From Paenibacillus gallinarum (lineage in GTDB: Bacteria; Bacillota; Bacilli; Paenibacillales; Paenibacillaceae), in contig NZ_JACSQL010000002.1 of NCBI RefSeq assembly GCF_014836635.1, positions 620,001 to 684,000 on the forward strand: 64,000 nucleotides of DNA, in the 5' to 3' direction. Under the pieces are notes generated by a model that saw only the letters and a program-made list of their open reading frames with translations, made no database searches and was not told the origin of the DNA. Positions 26,759 through 35,648 of the stretch are shown here, one piece after another. The translations under genes were made by a program, and so were the position numbers. How positions within the stretch are numbered: the stretch's first letter is position 1; every line of letters starts with the position of its first letter.

Positions 26759-26831
26759 ATGCATAAAAAACAGCTAGAATGTCTCATACTGTAGCAATCA
26801 GATAGGATGGATAGATCTGGAGGCGAACGTT

Positions 26832-27011
26832 ATGGATAAGCGAGTTGTAATTACTGCCTACCGGCAGGGAACGATTAGCATTTTGGAATGTGCACAGATT
26901 CTTGGACTCGATCCTTCTCAAATGAGACAGGTCCTTGGCAGCATAAAGCCTGATATTAATCTGCAAAACACCAAGGGATCAAGGCAAACCAGTCTGATGG
27001 GAAGTAAGTAA
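26832..27011 (+). CDS. Small helix-turn-helix-like protein (59 aa)
   Basis: A short frame encodes 59 residues beginning MDKRVVITAYRQGTISILEC. Residues 9-35 (AYRQGTISILECAQILGLDPSQMRQVL) look like a compact helix-turn-helix of the kind that starts DNA-binding proteins, followed by a polar tail. GGAGGCG lies 7-8 nt before the ATG. A perfect terminator follows. The family is not recognised; DNA binding is inferred only from the helical pattern. Confidence 0.6.
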   Translation: MDKRVVITAYRQGTISILECAQILGLDPSQMRQVLGSIKPDINLQNTKGSRQTSLMGSK

Positions 27012-27026
27012 AAGTCAACGATAAAA

Positions 27027-27067
27027 AAACACGCAGATTCATAAATTTGAATCTGCGTGTTTTTTTA
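27027..27067 (+). terminator. Intrinsic terminator before aroC
   Basis: ACACGCAGATTC and GAATCTGCGTGT pair perfectly around ATAAATTT, with A and T runs on each side, so it could work in both directions. Confidence 0.92.
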
Positions 27068-27083
27068 TGAATGAGAACATTTC

Positions 27084-27112
27084 TTGTCAAAGATAACATG
27101 CTATACTATAAT
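27084..27112 (+). promoter_or_regulatory. Sigma-A promoter of the aroC supraoperon
   Basis: TTGTCA (27084-27089), a 17-nt spacer, and TATAAT (27107-27112), about 60 nt before the aroC start. Confidence 0.75.
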
Positions 27113-27171
27113 GATCAAAGATTAAGGATTTTAGCAGTTTAAAGCTTAACAGTATAAAGGGGGAACGTATT

Positions 27172-28341
27172 ATGAGTCTTCGTTATTTAACCGCAGGGGA
27201 AACGCACGGACCCCAATTAACCGCAATCGTTGAAGGTCTTCCGAGCAATATGAAGGTGGATTTTGAGGAACTGAATTTCCAGCTCCATCGCCGTCAAAAG
27301 GGATATGGCCGAGGACGTCGTATGCAAATTGAGAAAGATACCGCTGAGTTTGTAGGTGGAATTCGTCACGGATATACAACCGGTGCACCAGTGGCGCTCG
27401 TTGTTGAGAATAAAGACTGGACGCATTGGCGTAATATTATGAACATTGAACCGATCGAAGGCAATGATGAAGAGAAACGCAGAGTGCATCGTCCACGTCC
27501 AGGTCACGCAGATTTGAATGGCGGACTTAAATATAATTTGAAAGATCTCCGTAATGTACTAGAACGTTCTAGTGCAAGAGAAACAACGGTACGTGTTGCT
27601 GTGGGCGCGCTTGCACGTCAACTACTCTCGGAGTTTGGAATAGAGGTTGCCGGCAGAGTGCTTCGGATCGGAGAGATTGAGGCTCCTTATGAAGATATTC
27701 CGCTGGAAGAACTTCGTGCTCGTACAGAAGCCTCATCGGTTCGCGTTACGGATGAAGCAACAGAGAAAAAGATGGAAGCTTACATTGATCAGATTAAGCA
27801 AGAAGGCGATTCAATCGGCGGAATCGTAGAATGTATTGTAGAAGGAGTTCCCGTTGGTCTTGGAAGTTACGTTCAATATGACCGGAAGCTAGATGGACGT
27901 ATTGCCCAAGGGGTCATGTCAATTAATGCATTTAAAGGTGTAGAGATTGGAATTGGGTTCGAAGCAGGCACGATTCCTGGTTCCCAGGTTCATGATGAAA
28001 TTCTGTATACGGAAGAGAAAGGGTACCACCGTGCTACGAATCGCCTTGGCGGATTTGAAGGCGGGGTAACGAATGGCATGCCAATTATTGTACGCGGCGT
28101 TATGAAGCCGATTCCGACGCTTTACAAACCGCTGCAAAGTGTAGACATTGATACAAAAGAGCCATTTACCGCTCAGGTCGAACGTTCGGATGCTTGCGCT
28201 GTACCTGCTGCGAGCGTTGTAATGGAACATGTGGTTGCTTTTGAGGTAGCTAAAGCGTTCTTAGAAAAATTCGGTGGAGATTCTATAGAGGAGATCCGGG
28301 CCAACCTTGATAATTATAATGCACAATTGGAGCGTTACTAA
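27172..28341 (+). CDS. aroC: Chorismate synthase
   Basis: This 389-residue FMN-dependent enzyme converts EPSP to chorismate, the branch point feeding trp, tyr, phe and, here, the MqnA route. Conserved regions are [44 protein letters not shown] and the C-terminal [23 protein letters not shown] precedes the ATG. Its stop shares one base with the aroB start (TAATG). Confidence 0.98.
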   Translation: MSLRYLTAGETHGPQLTAIVEGLPSNMKVDFEELNFQLHRRQKGYGRGRRMQIEKDTAEFVGGIRHGYTTGAPVALVVENKDWTHWRNIMNIEPIEGNDEEKRRVHRPRPGHADLNGGLKYNLKDLRNVLERSSARETTVRVAVGALARQLLSEFGIEVAGRVLRIGEIEAPYEDIPLEELRARTEASSVRVTDEATEKKMEAYIDQIKQEGDSIGGIVECIVEGVPVGLGSYVQYDRKLDGRIAQGVMSINAFKGVEIGIGFEAGTIPGSQVHDEILYTEEKGYHRATNRLGGFEGGVTNGMPIIVRGVMKPIPTLYKPLQSVDIDTKEPFTAQVERSDACAVPAASVVMEHVVAFEVAKAFLEKFGGDSIEEIRANLDNYNAQLERY

Positions 28342-29438
28342 TGATGAGGGAGTTAAAGGTTGATCTAGGAGAACGATCGTACCCTATCTATATTGGCAGT
28401 GGTCTTCTTGAAACCGCAGGAGATTATGTTCAGAAGCATGGAATCAGTATAAAAAGTCCATTGCTTGTCATTACAGATGAGAAAGTTGCTCCTCATTATC
28501 TTGATACACTTCTCACTTCTCTGGAAACCGCCGGTTATGCAGTAGCATCTGCTGTGGTACCGAGCGGTGAAACTTCTAAGTCGCTGAAGGTTTATGAAGA
28601 GATGATGACAAGTGCAATTGAAGCAAAGCTGGATCGCAGCTCGGCTATTCTTGCCCTTGGAGGCGGAGTCGTTGGCGATTTAGCTGGATTTGTAGCCGCT
28701 ACTTATATGCGTGGAATCAAATTTGTGCAAATCCCAACAACAATCTTAGCTCATGACAGCAGTGTGGGCGGAAAAGTGGCAATTAATCATCCACTCGCTA
28801 AAAACATGATCGGTGCTTTTCATCAGCCGGAGCTAGTCCTTTATGATGTAGACACCCTATTGACACTACCGAGTCGTGAGGTATCAGCAGGACTTGCAGA
28901 AATGGTAAAGCATGGACTGATTAGAGATGCAGATTTTGCCCATTGGTGCGAGGAGAATGCAGATCAGTTATTAGCTCTTGATAAGGATGCCTTAGCGTAT
29001 GGATTACTCAAAGGTTGTGCGATCAAGGCAGAGATTGTTTCTCAGGATGAACAAGAAAACGGAATTCGCGCTATCCTGAATCTTGGTCATACCATTGGTC
29101 ACGCAATTGAAGCCATTGCTGGTTATGGTGAATTCCTTCACGGAGAAGCAATCTCCATCGGGATGGTTGGATCAGCTAAGCTTGGTGTCATGAGGGGAGC
29201 AGATGCTTCGCTACATGAAGATACAAAACGGATGCTTAAGGCGATTGGACTACCGACTTCTCTCCCTGAGCATCTGAGTACTGAGGATATTATGTCTGCG
29301 ATGATGCATGACAAGAAATTCAGAGAAGGTCATATGATCTTTATCATTCCAACAGCGATTGGTGAGGTCACCATTGCCAAAGATGTGCGGGCCGAGGATG
29401 TTCGCCTGGTGCTTGAGGAACTCAAGAAGGAGGTGTGA
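28341..29438 (+). CDS. aroB: 3-dehydroquinate synthase
   Basis: This 365-residue NAD-dependent enzyme closes DAHP to 3-dehydroquinate. Seen are the GGGVVGDLAGFVAATYMRG and DSSVGGKVAIN segments, and the metal-binding LNLGHTIGHAIE. Start is one of two adjacent ATGs (28341 or 28344). It overlaps aroC and is 6 nt upstream of aroH, as in the Bacillus aroFBH cluster. Confidence 0.97.
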   Translation: MMRELKVDLGERSYPIYIGSGLLETAGDYVQKHGISIKSPLLVITDEKVAPHYLDTLLTSLETAGYAVASAVVPSGETSKSLKVYEEMMTSAIEAKLDRSSAILALGGGVVGDLAGFVAATYMRGIKFVQIPTTILAHDSSVGGKVAINHPLAKNMIGAFHQPELVLYDVDTLLTLPSREVSAGLAEMVKHGLIRDADFAHWCEENADQLLALDKDALAYGLLKGCAIKAEIVSQDEQENGIRAILNLGHTIGHAIEAIAGYGEFLHGEAISIGMVGSAKLGVMRGADASLHEDTKRMLKAIGLPTSLPEHLSTEDIMSAMMHDKKFREGHMIFIIPTAIGEVTIAKDVRAEDVRLVLEELKKEV

Positions 29439-29444
29439 GATCGG

Positions 29445-29822
29445 ATGTACACAAGAGGAATTCGCGGTGCAACAACGGTTGTGAGCAATACGGAAGCAGA
29501 TATTGTGAATGAAACGAGCAAACTTCTAAAAGAAATCGTCCAGAAGAATTCGCTTGATCCTGAGGCGATATGCAGCGTATGGATTACGCTGACTAAGGAT
29601 CTTGATGCTGCATTTCCAGCTAAGTCTATTCGTGAATTACAGGGATGGGAGCTTGTTCCCCTCATGTGTTCCCAGGAGGTACCTGTCAAGGGATCGCTGG
29701 AGAAGTGTATTCGATTCATGATTCATGTGAATACAGACAAAACGCAAAAGGAAATGGTTCACGTATATCTGAATGGGGCTAAGGCTTTACGGCCGGATTT
29801 AGCAGAATCATCAAATACATAG
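29445..29822 (+). CDS. aroH: Chorismate mutase (AroH class)
   Basis: This 125-residue protein is the monofunctional trimeric chorismate mutase type: RGIRGATTVVSN at the start and a VYLNGAKALRPDL ending. It converts chorismate to prephenate for tyrosine and phenylalanine. GGAGGTG lies 8 nt upstream. It ends about 15 nt before the -35 of the trp promoter. Confidence 0.95.
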   Translation: MYTRGIRGATTVVSNTEADIVNETSKLLKEIVQKNSLDPEAICSVWITLTKDLDAAFPAKSIRELQGWELVPLMCSQEVPVKGSLEKCIRFMIHVNTDKTQKEMVHVYLNGAKALRPDLAESSNT

Positions 29823-29836
29823 GTGAAAATGGCTCC

Positions 29837-29866
29837 TTGCCAAAACCTGTAGATGTAATGTATAGT
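29837..29866 (+). promoter_or_regulatory. Promoter of the trp operon
   Basis: TTGCCA (29837-29842), an 18-nt spacer and TATAGT (29861-29866). The predicted start at about 29872-29874 coincides with the first triplet of the TRAP site. Confidence 0.65.
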
Positions 29867-29872
29867 GATTGT

Positions 29873-29944
29873 TAGCAGAGATGAGAAGAGTTTAGAGTTT
29901 AGATAAAACTTTAATTGAGTAGAGTATAGCAGAGCTGAGACGAG
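29873..29944 (+). promoter_or_regulatory. TRAP-binding site: 11 GAG/TAG triplets in blocks of 5 and 6
   Basis: Block 1 (29873-29895) reads TAG, GAG, GAG, GAG, TAG, each separated by exactly 2 nt. Block 2 (29917-29944) reads GAG, GAG, TAG, GAG, GAG, GAG, again with 2-nt spacers. Between them AGTTT (29896-29900) and AAACT (29906-29910) can form a small hairpin that would loop out an extra TAG. Eleven triplets equal the 11 subunits of TRAP, encoded by mtrB in this window. This is the expected tryptophan-dependent control site. Confidence 0.92.
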
Positions 29945-30220
29945 TTCCTATGATTTATGGCTTATGTGCGGTAGCGCATATGGGTAGCATAAAGAGTGAG
30001 GAACAACCATTGATTCATACTTTAGTGTATGGACCAATATGGAGAGATGAACATGGATTTTAGCAATATCGTGTACTTATGAATCACAGCATGGGCCATA
30101 TTTATAGAAATATGGATGCTGCGGATAAGAGTTCATATGCTTCCTTCGATCAAGTATCTTAGGATAAGACTCTTTCTTTGTACATAGATAGAAAACCTCC
30201 ATGATCGGATCATGCTGTTT
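29944..30220 (+). ncRNA. Highly structured trp leader segment between TRAP site and attenuator
   Basis: Four hairpin domains can be drawn by eye. A (29944-30004): GTTCCT/AGGAAC, TTTATG/CATAAA, TATGTGC/GCGCATA with a GGTA loop. B (30007-30042): CC/GG, ATTG/CAAT, TTCATAC/GTATGGA. C (30078-30137): TATGAA/TTCATA, CAGCAT/ATGCTG, a GGG bulge, CCATATTT/AAATATGG. E (30193-30220): AAAC/GTTT and CATGAT/ATCATG. No such insert exists in the 203-nt B. subtilis trp leader as I know it. A 9-codon frame (30053-30082, MDFSNIVYL) sits after GGAGAG but has no Trp codon. The role of this segment is not known. Confidence 0.7.
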
Positions 30221-30247
30221 ACACTTAACTTTATTATTGTTTTTATG

Positions 30248-30276
30248 AACCTCTACGTTCTCGTAGAGGTTTTTTT
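30248..30276 (+). terminator. trp attenuator (intrinsic terminator)
   Basis: AACCTCTACG pairs with CGTAGAGGTT around TTCT, followed by T7. The 5' arm CTCTAC (30251-30256) is perfectly complementary to GTAGAG (29919-29924) inside TRAP block 2, giving a candidate antiterminator that TRAP would block. Confidence 0.88.
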
Positions 30277-30306
30277 GCGTGAGCATACCACTACTTCCAT
30301 CCATCT

Positions 30307-30337
30307 ACACTCTGCCCATTATAATTAAAAGGAGTGT
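30307..30337 (+). promoter_or_regulatory. Possible ribosome-binding-site hairpin before trpE
   Basis: ACACTC (30307-30312) can pair with GAGTGT (30332-30337), which contains most of the trpE AAGGAG site. The loop is 19 nt. In B. subtilis TRAP also lowers trpE translation through a hairpin over its ribosome site, so this may serve the same end. Confidence 0.45.
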
Positions 30338-30343
30338 TTTAAG

Positions 30344-31903
30344 ATGAATAGCGAAGCACAACAAGTATTAAAATTAGCAACAGAATATAATCTGATTCCT
30401 GTTGTAAAACGGATTTTAGCCGATATGGAGACACCTATTCGATTGTTTAGCCGATTTGCAAATGAGGAATATGCATTTTTACTGGAAAGTGTGGAAGGAG
30501 GCAGCCAGTGGGCTAGATATTCTTTTATTGGCACAGCCCCTTTTTTATCGATAGCAGGGAAAAATGGTGTGTTAACACTTACGCATAAAGGTCAAAAATC
30601 ACAAATGAAAGGAAAACCGATTGAAGAATTGAAGGCACTGCTGAGGCAATACCGCAGTCCAAAAATAAAAGATTTGCCTCCCTTTACAGGTGGAGCTATC
30701 GGATTCTTTGGATATGACTTGCTTCAATATTATGAAAAACTTCCGAAACATCAAGTGGATGATCTTCAAATGGAAGATATTCAGTTTATGTTCTGTGATG
30801 AAATTATCGTCTTTGATCATGTGAAGCAGCAGATCCTGCTTGTTGGCAATGTACATGTGAATCCTGGAGATCTGGATCAAGATATTCTTGAAACTTATCA
30901 AAGAGTGACAGATCGGCTGGAACAGCTCGCAGGCCAGCTGGCAGAAGAAGGACCTTCGGAGAATGCGAATCGTCTATCGATTCCAAACGGAGTGGAGCTG
31001 GGGACGGTTCATTCAAACCTGACCAAAGAAAAGTTTCTCGAAAATACGGAGAAGGCAAAGGAATATATTCGGGCCGGCGACATTTTTCAAGTCGTATTAT
31101 CCCAGCGTTTTCATATTGAGACGGAAGTATCGCCGCTTCAAGTATACCGTGTACTTCGAACACTAAATCCTTCTCCTTATATGTATTATCTGAAAATGGA
31201 GGAAGAGATCATCGTCGGCACTTCACCTGAACCGCTTGTAAAAGTGGACGGAGGCCGCGTGCAGACAAGACCGATTGCCGGAACTAGGCCACGAGGACTG
31301 ACAGAAGCACAGGATGCTGAATTAGCACAAGATTTACTTACGGATGAGAAGGAACGTTCTGAACATCTTATGTTAGTGGATCTTGGTCGTAACGATATTG
31401 GAAAAGTTAGTGAATTTGGCAGTGTCAAGTGTGACTCGTATATGGAAATTGAGAAATATTCGCATGTCATGCACATGGTATCAAATGTCTCCGGCACACT
31501 TAGAGAAGATCGTGATTTCTTTGATGCATTTCTGTCATGTCTGCCGGCAGGCACGGTATCTGGGGCACCTAAACTGAGAGCCATGGAGATTATAGCTGAA
31601 CTAGAACGTGAAGCGAGAGGGGCTTATGCCGGCGCAATTGGGTATCTCGGTTTTACAGGAAATATGGATACTTGCATAACGATCCGTACCATTATTTTCA
31701 AAGAAGGTAAAGCTTACGTGCAAGCAGGGGCGGGGATTGTTTGGGACTCGGTACCGGAAAAAGAATATGAAGAAACCGTAAATAAGGCAAAAGCTTTGCT
31801 GACCGCCATTCGTTACGCAGAAGCGATGTTTCCCGTACAGCCATCAGCTCCAGCGTATGCTAACCAAGACTACATTTGTATGTCATCGAATTTTAAAGGA
31901 TAA
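30344..31903 (+). CDS. trpE: Anthranilate synthase component I
   Basis: This 519-residue enzyme converts chorismate plus ammonia to anthranilate. N-terminal tryptophan feedback elements (LLESVEGGSQWARYSFIG) and catalytic motifs (SPEPLVKV, RPIAGTRPRG, AGTVSGAPKLRAMEII, AGAGIVWDS) are all visible. Length is normal. It heads trpEDCFBA; no trpG lies in the operon, so the glutamine amidotransferase must be supplied from elsewhere, as in Bacillus. The last 20 or so residues form a non-conserved tail. Confidence 0.98.
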   Translation: MNSEAQQVLKLATEYNLIPVVKRILADMETPIRLFSRFANEEYAFLLESVEGGSQWARYSFIGTAPFLSIAGKNGVLTLTHKGQKSQMKGKPIEELKALLRQYRSPKIKDLPPFTGGAIGFFGYDLLQYYEKLPKHQVDDLQMEDIQFMFCDEIIVFDHVKQQILLVGNVHVNPGDLDQDILETYQRVTDRLEQLAGQLAEEGPSENANRLSIPNGVELGTVHSNLTKEKFLENTEKAKEYIRAGDIFQVVLSQRFHIETEVSPLQVYRVLRTLNPSPYMYYLKMEEEIIVGTSPEPLVKVDGGRVQTRPIAGTRPRGLTEAQDAELAQDLLTDEKERSEHLMLVDLGRNDIGKVSEFGSVKCDSYMEIEKYSHVMHMVSNVSGTLREDRDFFDAFLSCLPAGTVSGAPKLRAMEIIAELEREARGAYAGAIGYLGFTGNMDTCITIRTIIFKEGKAYVQAGAGIVWDSVPEKEYEETVNKAKALLTAIRYAEAMFPVQPSAPAYANQDYICMSSNFKG

Positions 31904-31918
31904 GGAGGAGGAGAAAAC

Positions 31919-32974
31919 ATGAATATGCTAAGCAGCGTAACTGCCATCCAGCAGGGACTAAATAAGATATTAGGTGGAAATCATCTGTCACAGGAAGAGG
32001 CAAGGCTTGTCATGTCTAGTATCATGAACGGAGAAGCGACATCCTCACAGATCGGCGGATTGTTAACAGCACTTCGCATGAAGGGCGAAACCGTGGATGA
32101 GATTACAGGTTTTGCTCAGGCTATGCGAAGTTCTGCTAATAAGATGATTACGGACCAGGAAAATTTGCTGGATACTTGCGGTACCGGAGGCTCTGGTATC
32201 AGTAAGTTTAATATTTCCACAGCTTCAGCGATCATTGCCTCCTCCGTATCGGTACGGGTAGCTAAACACGGCAATCGTTCCGCAAGCAGTAAAGCAGGTA
32301 GTGCGGATGTACTCGAAGCGTTAGGCGTAAATATTCACCTGAACAATACTCAAGCTAAGGCCTGTTTAGATGAAATTAATATTTGTTTCTTATTTGCCCA
32401 GCTTTATCATCCTTCGATGAAGTATGCCGCAGCGCCGCGTAAAGAATTAGGTTTTCGTACCGTATTTAATATGCTTGGTCCGCTTACAAATCCGGCTGGA
32501 GCGGATCGGCAGGTATTAGGGCTATATGATATCAACAAGACAGAGATTATTGCTGAGGTACTAGGAAGACTTGGTCTCAAAAGAGCACTCGTTGTAGCAA
32601 GTTATGACGGTCTTGATGAGATCAGTATTTCAGACAGAACAAAGGTTTCTGAACTGAAGGATGGAGCCGTTCATACGTATGACATTCATCCTAACGACCT
32701 TGGCCTTCGTGTACATCCGCTAACTAGTGTGCTTGGAGGCAATGCGGCTGAGAATGCAGAAATTATAAAAAGTGTCTTATCGGGTGAAATTAGCCCTTAC
32801 CGTGATATCGTACTTGCGAACAGCGGTGCTTCAATCTATGTAACCGGCCATGCGGGAAGTTTGTCCGAAGGCGTTCATATGGCGAAGAGTGCTATTGATT
32901 CCGGCAAAGCCTATGCAAAGCTGACACAACTTATTCAGAAAACGGGGGAGTATGACCATGAGTACGTATCTTGA
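31919..32974 (+). CDS. trpD: Anthranilate phosphoribosyltransferase
   Basis: This 351-residue enzyme adds phosphoribosyl to anthranilate. The PRPP-binding CGTGGSGISKFNISTASAII and KHGNRSASSKAGSADVLEALG motifs are present. GGAGGAGG precedes the ATG. Its 3' end overlaps trpC by 17 nt. Confidence 0.97.
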   Translation: MNMLSSVTAIQQGLNKILGGNHLSQEEARLVMSSIMNGEATSSQIGGLLTALRMKGETVDEITGFAQAMRSSANKMITDQENLLDTCGTGGSGISKFNISTASAIIASSVSVRVAKHGNRSASSKAGSADVLEALGVNIHLNNTQAKACLDEINICFLFAQLYHPSMKYAAAPRKELGFRTVFNMLGPLTNPAGADRQVLGLYDINKTEIIAEVLGRLGLKRALVVASYDGLDEISISDRTKVSELKDGAVHTYDIHPNDLGLRVHPLTSVLGGNAAENAEIIKSVLSGEISPYRDIVLANSGASIYVTGHAGSLSEGVHMAKSAIDSGKAYAKLTQLIQKTGEYDHEYVS

Positions 32975-33755
32975 TCGCATTGTAGCCACCAAAATAGAAG
33001 AAGTAGCAAAGCTTAAGCAAAGTTTTGATCTTACTGCAGCAGAAAGAAAGATTGCACAAATGCCGAATACGAAAGGGTTTGAGCAGGCTTTATCGAGGTC
33101 GCACAGTTGCGGGATGGGACTTATTGCAGAAGTGAAGAAAGCATCCCCTTCCAAAGGACTGATTCGCCCTGATTTTGATCCCGTGCGGATTGCCAAAGCA
33201 TATGAAGAGGCAGGAACGGATTGTATATCCGTTTTGACAGACGAATTGTACTTTCAAGGCCAGGCGGCCTATTTAACAGAGATTAGAAATGCAGTGAATG
33301 TTCCCTTACTTCGTAAAGATTTTATTATTAGTGAGCTTCAGATTGCGGAAGCACGTTTGATCGGTGCAGATGCAATCTTACTTATTGCCAGCATACTAAC
33401 ACAAGAGCAGATGGGAGCCTATCATCAGTACGCTAAAGACCTTGGTCTTGACGTTCTGGTCGAAGTGCATGATGAGCATGAACTTAGACAGGTACTTGAT
33501 CTGAATGTTGCCACCCTTATTGGAATTAATAATCGGAATCTAAAAAGCTTTGAAACGGATCTGAATACAACCGCACTTCTATCACAGCAGGTTCCTGCGG
33601 GCATCACCTTAATTAGCGAAAGCGGCATAAGAACCAAGGCGGATGTTGAGTTTTTAAAAACAACAGGGGCAAAAGGAATTTTGGTCGGAGAACAGTTTAT
33701 GCGTAACGAAAATGTTGGTGAAGCTGTGCTTGAGATGATGGGAACGAGGAACTAA
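32958..33755 (+). CDS. trpC: Indole-3-glycerol phosphate synthase
   Basis: This 265-residue TIM barrel closes CdRP to indole-3-glycerol phosphate. AEVKKASPSKG (catalytic Lys), LRKDFIISELQI, GINNRNLKSF and ISESGI are conserved. Two in-frame ATGs are near: 32952 is 1 nt from GGGGGAG, 32958 is 7 nt away and preferred. It overlaps trpD. Confidence 0.97.
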   Translation: MSTYLDRIVATKIEEVAKLKQSFDLTAAERKIAQMPNTKGFEQALSRSHSCGMGLIAEVKKASPSKGLIRPDFDPVRIAKAYEEAGTDCISVLTDELYFQGQAAYLTEIRNAVNVPLLRKDFIISELQIAEARLIGADAILLIASILTQEQMGAYHQYAKDLGLDVLVEVHDEHELRQVLDLNVATLIGINNRNLKSFETDLNTTALLSQQVPAGITLISESGIRTKADVEFLKTTGAKGILVGEQFMRNENVGEAVLEMMGTRN

Positions 33756-33756
33756 A

Positions 33757-34455
33757 ATGATGTCTATTTCTAAAGTGAACGAGAAGCCGCTTGTAAAAAT
33801 ATGTGGACTTCAGGACGTTGAAGTGCTAAAATCTATGAAACACTTAACTGTCGATTTTATTGGATTTGTTTTTGCAAGATCAAAGCGTAAGGTGACTGCA
33901 GCACAAGCAGCAGACCTAGTGAATGTGTTGTCAGAATGGGAAATGCGTCCATTACCAAGATCTGTTGGGGTATTCGTAAATCCTAGAGTGGAGGAGATTG
34001 AAGAAATTCTTCGTCAAGTATCGCTGGATGTAATTCAGCTGCATGGTGATGAATCTCCAGCATTATGCCGAGAACTAAAAGCTAAGTTTGGTGTGAATGT
34101 ATTCAAAGTGTTTTCTTTGAATAACGATCCTAACCAGGCGGCTGAAGATATAGATAGAAGTCTCGCTTCCTATGAAGGAGTAATAGATGCCGTTCTTATA
34201 GATACCTTTGATCCTGTATACGGGGGCGGTTCTGGCCGGACTTTTTCCTGGGAACGAAGCATTCCCTATCAGTTATGGGCTAGGAAAATGCAAATTCCGC
34301 TCTTTGTAGCGGGAGGGTTAGAACCTGATAACGTACATGAACTTGTGAATGGGTATGCACCGGGTGGTGTTGATGTATCCAGCGGTGTAGAGACAAATGG
34401 AATCAAAGACATAAATAAAATGATAGCTTTTGTGGAAAGGGTGAAGAAGGCATGA
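33757..34455 (+). CDS. trpF: Phosphoribosylanthranilate isomerase
   Basis: This 232-residue TIM barrel isomerises PRA to Cd[14 protein letters not shown] (catalytic Cys), [37 protein letters not shown] (catalytic Asp) and [10 protein letters not shown] are seen. It is separate from trpC, as in Bacillus. It overlaps trpB by 4 nt (ATGA). Confidence 0.96.
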   Translation: MMSISKVNEKPLVKICGLQDVEVLKSMKHLTVDFIGFVFARSKRKVTAAQAADLVNVLSEWEMRPLPRSVGVFVNPRVEEIEEILRQVSLDVIQLHGDESPALCRELKAKFGVNVFKVFSLNNDPNQAAEDIDRSLASYEGVIDAVLIDTFDPVYGGGSGRTFSWERSIPYQLWARKMQIPLFVAGGLEPDNVHELVNGYAPGGVDVSSGVETNGIKDINKMIAFVERVKKA

Positions 34456-35648
34456 CACTGGTACCGGATGTATATGGTCGTTTTGGACCTTTTGGAGGAC
34501 GTTATGTACCTGAGACATTAATGAATGCCCTGATTGAACTGGAAGAAGAATTCAAACGTTTTTCCGAAGATGATGAATTTAATGAGGAACTCCGTTATTT
34601 GTTAAAACAATATTCAGGGAGAGAAACACCTCTCTATTACGCTGAACACCTTAGTCATCATTTGGGTGGTCCAAAAATTTATTTGAAGCGAGAAGATTTG
34701 AATCACACTGGCGCTCATAAAATTAATAATGCACTCGCGCAGGGGCTTCTTGCAAAACGGATGGGCAAAAAGAAAGTCATCGCGGAGACAGGAGCAGGAC
34801 AGCACGGAGTAGCTACTGCTACTGTTGCAGCGCTGTTAGGTCTTGAGTGTAAAGTATTCATGGGAGAAGAAGATACAAAACGGCAGCAGCTGAATGTGTT
34901 CCGTATGAACTTACTCGGAGCGGAAGTCATTCCGGTTACGTCAGGTTCTCGCACGCTGAAAGATGCGGGCAACGAGGCCTTAAGATACTGGGTGAGTAAC
35001 GTGGAAGATACGTTCTATATATTAGGTTCTGCAGTCGGACCTCACCCGTATCCGCTCATGGTCCGTAACTTTCAGCGTGTGATTGGTGATGAGACCCGTC
35101 GTCAGATCCTGGATAGCGAAGGCAGACTTCCGGATGTTGTAGTTGCACCTGTTGGCGGCGGAAGTAATGCGATCGGTATGTTTTATCCTTTTGTTGAAGA
35201 TGAAGAAGTGCAGTTGATCGGCTGTGAGGCTGCTGGTAAAGGGGTGGATACGGAATTCCACGCTGCAACGATGAGCAAGGGAACACAAGGGGTGTTCCAA
35301 GGTTCAATGAGTTATTTACTTCAAGATGAGTATGGGCAAGTTCAAGAGGCTCACTCGATCTCAGCTGGACTTGATTATCCGGGTGTAGGTCCCGAACATT
35401 CCTATCTGAAGGACATTAAGCGTGCTCAGTATGTTCCTATAACAGATCAAGAAGCGCTGGACGCACTACAGCTACTCAGCAGAATTGAAGGAATTATTCC
35501 TGCACTTGAATCCGCACATGCGGTTGCAGAAGTTGTGAAACTAGCTCCAACCATGAAGAAAGATCAGATCATTATCATCTGTCTATCAGGCCGGGGAGAC
35601 AAAGATGTGGAATCCATTATGAAATATACGGGAGGTGGACTCGCATGA
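34452..35648 (+). CDS. trpB: Tryptophan synthase beta chain
   Basis: This 398-residue PLP enzyme joins indole and serine. The PLP lysine is in [12 protein letters not shown], with [14 protein letters not shown] and [14 protein letters not shown] phosphate-binding loop. It overlaps trpF and trpA by 4 nt each, so translation is coupled. Confidence 0.98.
   Translation: MTLVPDVYGRFGPFGGRYVPETLMNALIELEEEFKRFSEDDEFNEELRYLLKQYSGRETPLYYAEHLSHHLGGPKIYLKREDLNHTGAHKINNALAQGLLAKRMGKKKVIAETGAGQHGVATATVAALLGLECKVFMGEEDTKRQQLNVFRMNLLGAEVIPVTSGSRTLKDAGNEALRYWVSNVEDTFYILGSAVGPHPYPLMVRNFQRVIGDETRRQILDSEGRLPDVVVAPVGGGSNAIGMFYPFVEDEEVQLIGCEAAGKGVDTEFHAATMSKGTQGVFQGSMSYLLQDEYGQVQEAHSISAGLDYPGVGPEHSYLKDIKRAQYVPITDQEALDALQLLSRIEGIIPALESAHAVAEVVKLAPTMKKDQIIIICLSGRGDKDVESIMKYTGGGLA

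Noticed and set aside
31186..31584. Antisense frame opposite trpE
   Set aside because: Shadow of a highly conserved gene, Ser/Arg-rich, with no start signals.
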